Shown piece after piece: positions 5,447 to 7,423 of a DNA stretch of 7,423 nucleotides. The notes beneath the pieces were generated by a model, which was not told the origin of the DNA, did not search any database, and was given only the letters and a program-made list of their open reading frames with translations. The number at the start of each line of letters is the position of its first letter. Position 1 is the first letter of the stretch. Made by a program: the position numbers and the translations under genes. Source of the stretch: UMGS1696 sp964634795 (GTDB taxonomy: Bacteria > Bacillota > Clostridia > Oscillospirales > CAG-272); the NCBI GenBank assembly GCA_964634795.1, contig CAZWLL010000073.1, positions 1-7,423 of the forward strand. Reading direction: 5' to 3'.

Positions 5447-7006
5447 ATGAAAAACATTTATTTGAAGAGTATTTCGCTCGTTTTAGCGGGACTGCTGTCT
5501 ATGTCCTGCTTGCCGGCATGCAGCGAGAGTACTGAAAATTTATCGACTGCCGAAACTCAGCAAACGGCGTCTGTCTCCGAAGCTTCTCAAGAGAATGCTT
5601 CCGCGGAAGATGATATTTCGGAGGAGACATCGAACGAAAACTGGCGTATGGAAGTTAAGGATTCTCTTCCGTCGGATTTGGATTTCGACGGTGCTGAAGT
5701 ACGTGTGTTCTATCGCAACGGAGATGTTGATACTGCAGCTGAATTTTCCGCAGACGAACTGACAGGCGAGGTGGTAAATGATGCGGTTTTCAACCGCAAC
5801 AACAGCGTACAGGAGAGATTGAATATTAAAATGGTTTTGTCTCCCGCCAATTTAAGCCGTCACAATGGCGGTGACAGCAAAATACGTCCGTCAATCAAAG
5901 CAGGATCCAATGATTATGATTTAATAGCTAATCATATGTATAATACCATGCCAATGATTATGGAAGGCCTTTTCCTTCCGCTGAATAAGCTTGATTATAT
6001 CGAATTTTCTCAGCCTTGGTATAACAGTATCTTTACAGAGGAAAGCAGTCTTAACGGAAATACATATGCTGTGATGGGAGACCTCGGACAGACTATGATA
6101 TCGGGTGCTTTTGTTATGTTTTTCAATAAGAGCCTGCTTGATGAATACTTTAACGGAGAAATCAATCTTTATGAAACAGTAAATGAAGGCAAATGGACAC
6201 TTGATGAAATGACATCGATTTGTTCTCAGGTTTATACCGATACAAACGGAAACGGAGAGGCTGATGAGGAAGATGTTTTCGGACACTTTTTCACCGACAC
6301 AAAAACTCTCGGTGCGGACTCGTTCTACGGAGCGGCAAAGCTCGGCTTCTTTGAAAAGAATGATGAAGGAAAGTATGTCTACAAAGGAGCGGATGCGAGA
6401 ACGATTGAGTTTACCGAGAAAATGCATAAGCTGCTCTTTGAAGACAACAATACTATACGCACACCGAACAACGATGATACAATCATGGACATGATGCTCG
6501 ACAGACATACTGTTTTTACGACATGGATGCTTTCGGGAATTAATTATCTGCGTGATATGGAGGACAGCTTCGGAATTATCCCGATGCCTAAGCTTGACGA
6601 GGAGCAGGATATCTATACAGCTTACACTCATGACGGAAGTTCTGCATTTACTATTCCCGTTACCGAGCAGAATCCTGACATGGTAGCTGCATTTTTGGAA
6701 GCGATGAGTGCCGAATCATACCGTACAGTTACACCCGCATATTTTGAAACCGCAATAAAATCCAAGTATTCGCGCGACAGCGAGACAGCACAAATGTTGG
6801 ATCTTGTAGTGAGCGGCATTTATCTTGACTTCTCATACATTTTCGGACAATCGCTGTCTGTATCAATTGATATGGCGCGCACACTTCTTTCAAGCAGTAC
6901 AAACTGCGAGAACGCGGCATCAACACTCGAAAAAAGCACGAAGTCAGCGAATAAAGCAGCTGACAAGGTTATAGATAAATTCGCAAAGCTGCTTGAGGAA
7001 AATTAA
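5447..7006 (+). CDS. Extracellular solute-binding lipoprotein (ABC carbohydrate-uptake type), paralogue C
   Basis: This 519-residue lipoprotein is the longest of the three and is transcribed away from the other two. The signal peptide MKNIYLKSISLVLAGLLSMS ends in the lipobox LPAC with Cys25 as anchor; a Ser/Glu/Ala-rich linker runs to about residue 70. Shared blocks are LTGEVVNDAVFNRN at 105-118, QPWYNS at 189-194 (WWDQ in the paralogues), EGKWTLDEM at 247-255, the EF-hand-like loop DTNGNGEADEED at 265-276, FGIIPMPKLDEEQD at 375-388, and TPAYFETAIKSKYSRDSETA at 429-448 followed by QMLDL. The C-terminal 40 residues are Ser/Lys/Ala-rich and probably helical. Role: capture of a saccharide for ABC import, ligand unknown. 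The extra length comes from a longer linker and insertions around 300-320. The gene is monocistronic, with a long upstream region and a strong terminator after it. Confidence 0.88.
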   Translation: MKNIYLKSISLVLAGLLSMSCLPACSESTENLSTAETQQTASVSEASQENASAEDDISEETSNENWRMEVKDSLPSDLDFDGAEVRVFYRNGDVDTAAEFSADELTGEVVNDAVFNRNNSVQERLNIKMVLSPANLSRHNGGDSKIRPSIKAGSNDYDLIANHMYNTMPMIMEGLFLPLNKLDYIEFSQPWYNSIFTEESSLNGNTYAVMGDLGQTMISGAFVMFFNKSLLDEYFNGEINLYETVNEGKWTLDEMTSICSQVYTDTNGNGEADEEDVFGHFFTDTKTLGADSFYGAAKLGFFEKNDEGKYVYKGADARTIEFTEKMHKLLFEDNNTIRTPNNDDTIMDMMLDRHTVFTTWMLSGINYLRDMEDSFGIIPMPKLDEEQDIYTAYTHDGSSAFTIPVTEQNPDMVAAFLEAMSAESYRTVTPAYFETAIKSKYSRDSETAQMLDLVVSGIYLDFSYIFGQSLSVSIDMARTLLSSSTNCENAASTLEKSTKSANKAADKVIDKFAKLLEEN

Positions 7007-7023
7007 AATTTTTACAAATTAAG

Positions 7024-7067
7024 AAATATGCCTCCCGAAAGTGATTTACACTCGGGAGGCATATTTT
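7024..7067. terminator. Strong intrinsic terminator after paralogue C, probably bidirectional
   Basis: AAATATGCCTCCCGA (7024-7038) pairs perfectly with TCGGGAGGCATATTT (7052-7066), a 15-bp stem; an inner AGTG/CACT stem can also form with an AA bulge. It is followed by TTTT on plus and by TTTCTT on minus. It lies 17 bases after the stop of paralogue C and 20 bases beyond the stop of the converging gene fragment, so it can serve both directions. Confidence 0.85.
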
Positions 7068-7086
7068 ACTCGTGCAGTATTGGTTT

Positions 7087-7356
7087 TCAGTTAACTTTCC
7101 AGATTTCGGTTTTAAGAAGTTCGTTTATTTTCCGCGCCGTGTTGTTTGTTTTCGCCTCGACGGTATCTGCAGGCGGAATGAAAATCATGTCTCTGTTAAA
7201 ATGCTCCCGCCAAGCACTTAAAGTACGTTCGGATACTTTTTTAACCTCGTTGTAGCTTGTTTCAATGCGGGAAGAATTGTTGCGGCTTAAAAATTGGGCT
7301 TCACCTGTCGGCTCAAAATAAAGGACATAATCGTAAGGCTTAACAGTGACAAGTAA
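7087..7356 (-). pseudogene. 3' remnant of a probable P-loop NTPase gene (AAA_28/NadR-kinase-like?), start missing
   Basis: The minus strand is open for 89 codons from just below a TAG (7357-7359) to a TGA (7087-7089). The translation has real-protein character: residues 5-16 read VKPYDYVLYFEP, residues 30-50 contain R-x-E-T, N-E-V-K-K and TLSAWR, and residues 57-80 read MIFIPPADTVEAK then NNTARKINEL. A YDxV strand, then R-x-E, then a Trp-containing helix, then a strand and a final K..I..L helix is the layout I know from the C-terminal half of AAA_28-type P-loop ATPases/kinases; this assignment is tentative. The Walker A half is absent. There is no ATG, GTG or TTG with a ribosome binding site at the 5' end, and the coding character stops inside a palindrome at 7348-7365. 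It is therefore most likely a truncated gene rather than a small protein. Its terminator is probably the hairpin at 7024-7067. Confidence 0.55.
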
Positions 7357-7365
7357 CTATTTGTC
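7348..7365. repeat. Short palindrome at the truncation point of the NTPase fragment
   Basis: GACAAGTA and TATTTGTC pair around AC (eight pairs including one G-T). It directly abuts the larger hairpin starting at 7365, and the fragment's open frame ends within it. The pair of palindromes looks like an extragenic palindromic repeat or the end of a small mobile element, but no target duplication can be checked because the window ends. Confidence 0.45.
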
Positions 7366-7407
7366 GCAGAGAACGGTGTGACCCGAAGGTCACGCCGTTT
7401 TTCTGCG
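7365..7407 (+). terminator. Nested hairpin with U-run, terminator-like palindrome at the right edge
   Basis: AACGGTGTGACC (7372-7383) pairs with GGTCACGCCGTT (7388-7399) around CGAA, 12 pairs with one wobble, and is followed by TTTTT (7398-7402). Outside it CGCAGA (7365-7370) pairs with TCTGCG (7402-7407), extending the stem to about 18 pairs. On the minus strand the loop is TTCG closed by C and G, an exceptionally stable tetraloop. The plus strand has the terminator form, yet no plus-strand gene precedes it here; it may belong to a palindromic repeat element instead. Confidence 0.6.
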
Positions 7408-7423
7408 TCCAAGGGTAGATTCT

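Noticed and set aside
5921..6631. Minus-strand 236-codon frame inside paralogue C
   Set aside because: Long but antisense to a gene with signal peptide and conserved blocks; the Cys/His/Ile/Val-rich translation looks like a codon-bias shadow and has no ribosome binding site that I can see.
7028..7255. Plus-strand 75-codon frame after paralogue C
   Set aside because: It begins inside the terminator hairpin stem and runs antisense to the more protein-like NTPase remnant.
7340..7423. Minus-strand open frame of 27 codons entering from the right edge (ends ...SLRQIVTCHC)
   Set aside because: It runs entirely through the palindromes at 7348-7407, so it could be readthrough of a repeat; too short to support as the end of a gene.

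Overview
The window looks like part of a carbohydrate-uptake and degradation locus from a Gram-positive, low-to-moderate-GC anaerobe, most likely an uncultured gut or rumen member of the Clostridia (Bacillota). The evidence is a set of strong AGGAGG-like ribosome binding sites, TTGACA/TATAAT-type promoters with 17-bp spacers, secreted lipoproteins with acidic Ser/Thr/Glu linkers, and a protein style I recognise from such genomes. The taxonomy is inference; no rRNA or other marker is present.

Layout. (1) Bases 1-475, minus strand: the N-terminal 158 residues of a GHL6-type putative glycoside hydrolase, running off the left edge. (2) 476-669: a divergent promoter region with a good extended -10 promoter on each strand. 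(3) 670-1821, plus strand: a complete Gfo/Idh/MocA-family NAD(P)-dependent oxidoreductase, followed by a 17-bp perfect hairpin shared with the converging gene. (4) 1893-3374 and 3532-5019, both minus strand: two extracellular solute-binding lipoproteins, each with its own promoter. (5) 5020-5446: a 427-base AT-rich divergent intergenic region. (6) 5447-7006, plus strand: a third solute-binding lipoprotein, ending in a strong hairpin terminator. (7) 7087-7356, minus strand: the 3' remnant of what looks like a P-loop NTPase gene with no start, bounded on its 5' side by a cluster of palindromes (7348-7407) at the right edge.

How it may work together: the three lipoproteins are paralogues with the same conserved blocks and would capture saccharides outside the membrane. 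The hydrolase-like protein and the oxidoreductase have no signal peptide visible and would act on the imported sugar in the cytoplasm. No permease, ATPase or regulator gene lies in the window, so the binding proteins either use a transporter encoded elsewhere or belong to a larger cluster beyond the edges. The window shows mostly known families. The points worth a second look are the permease-less trio of paralogous binding proteins, their shared EF-hand-like loop, a repeated ATATCGGT motif in their control regions, and the broken NTPase gene beside the palindromic element.
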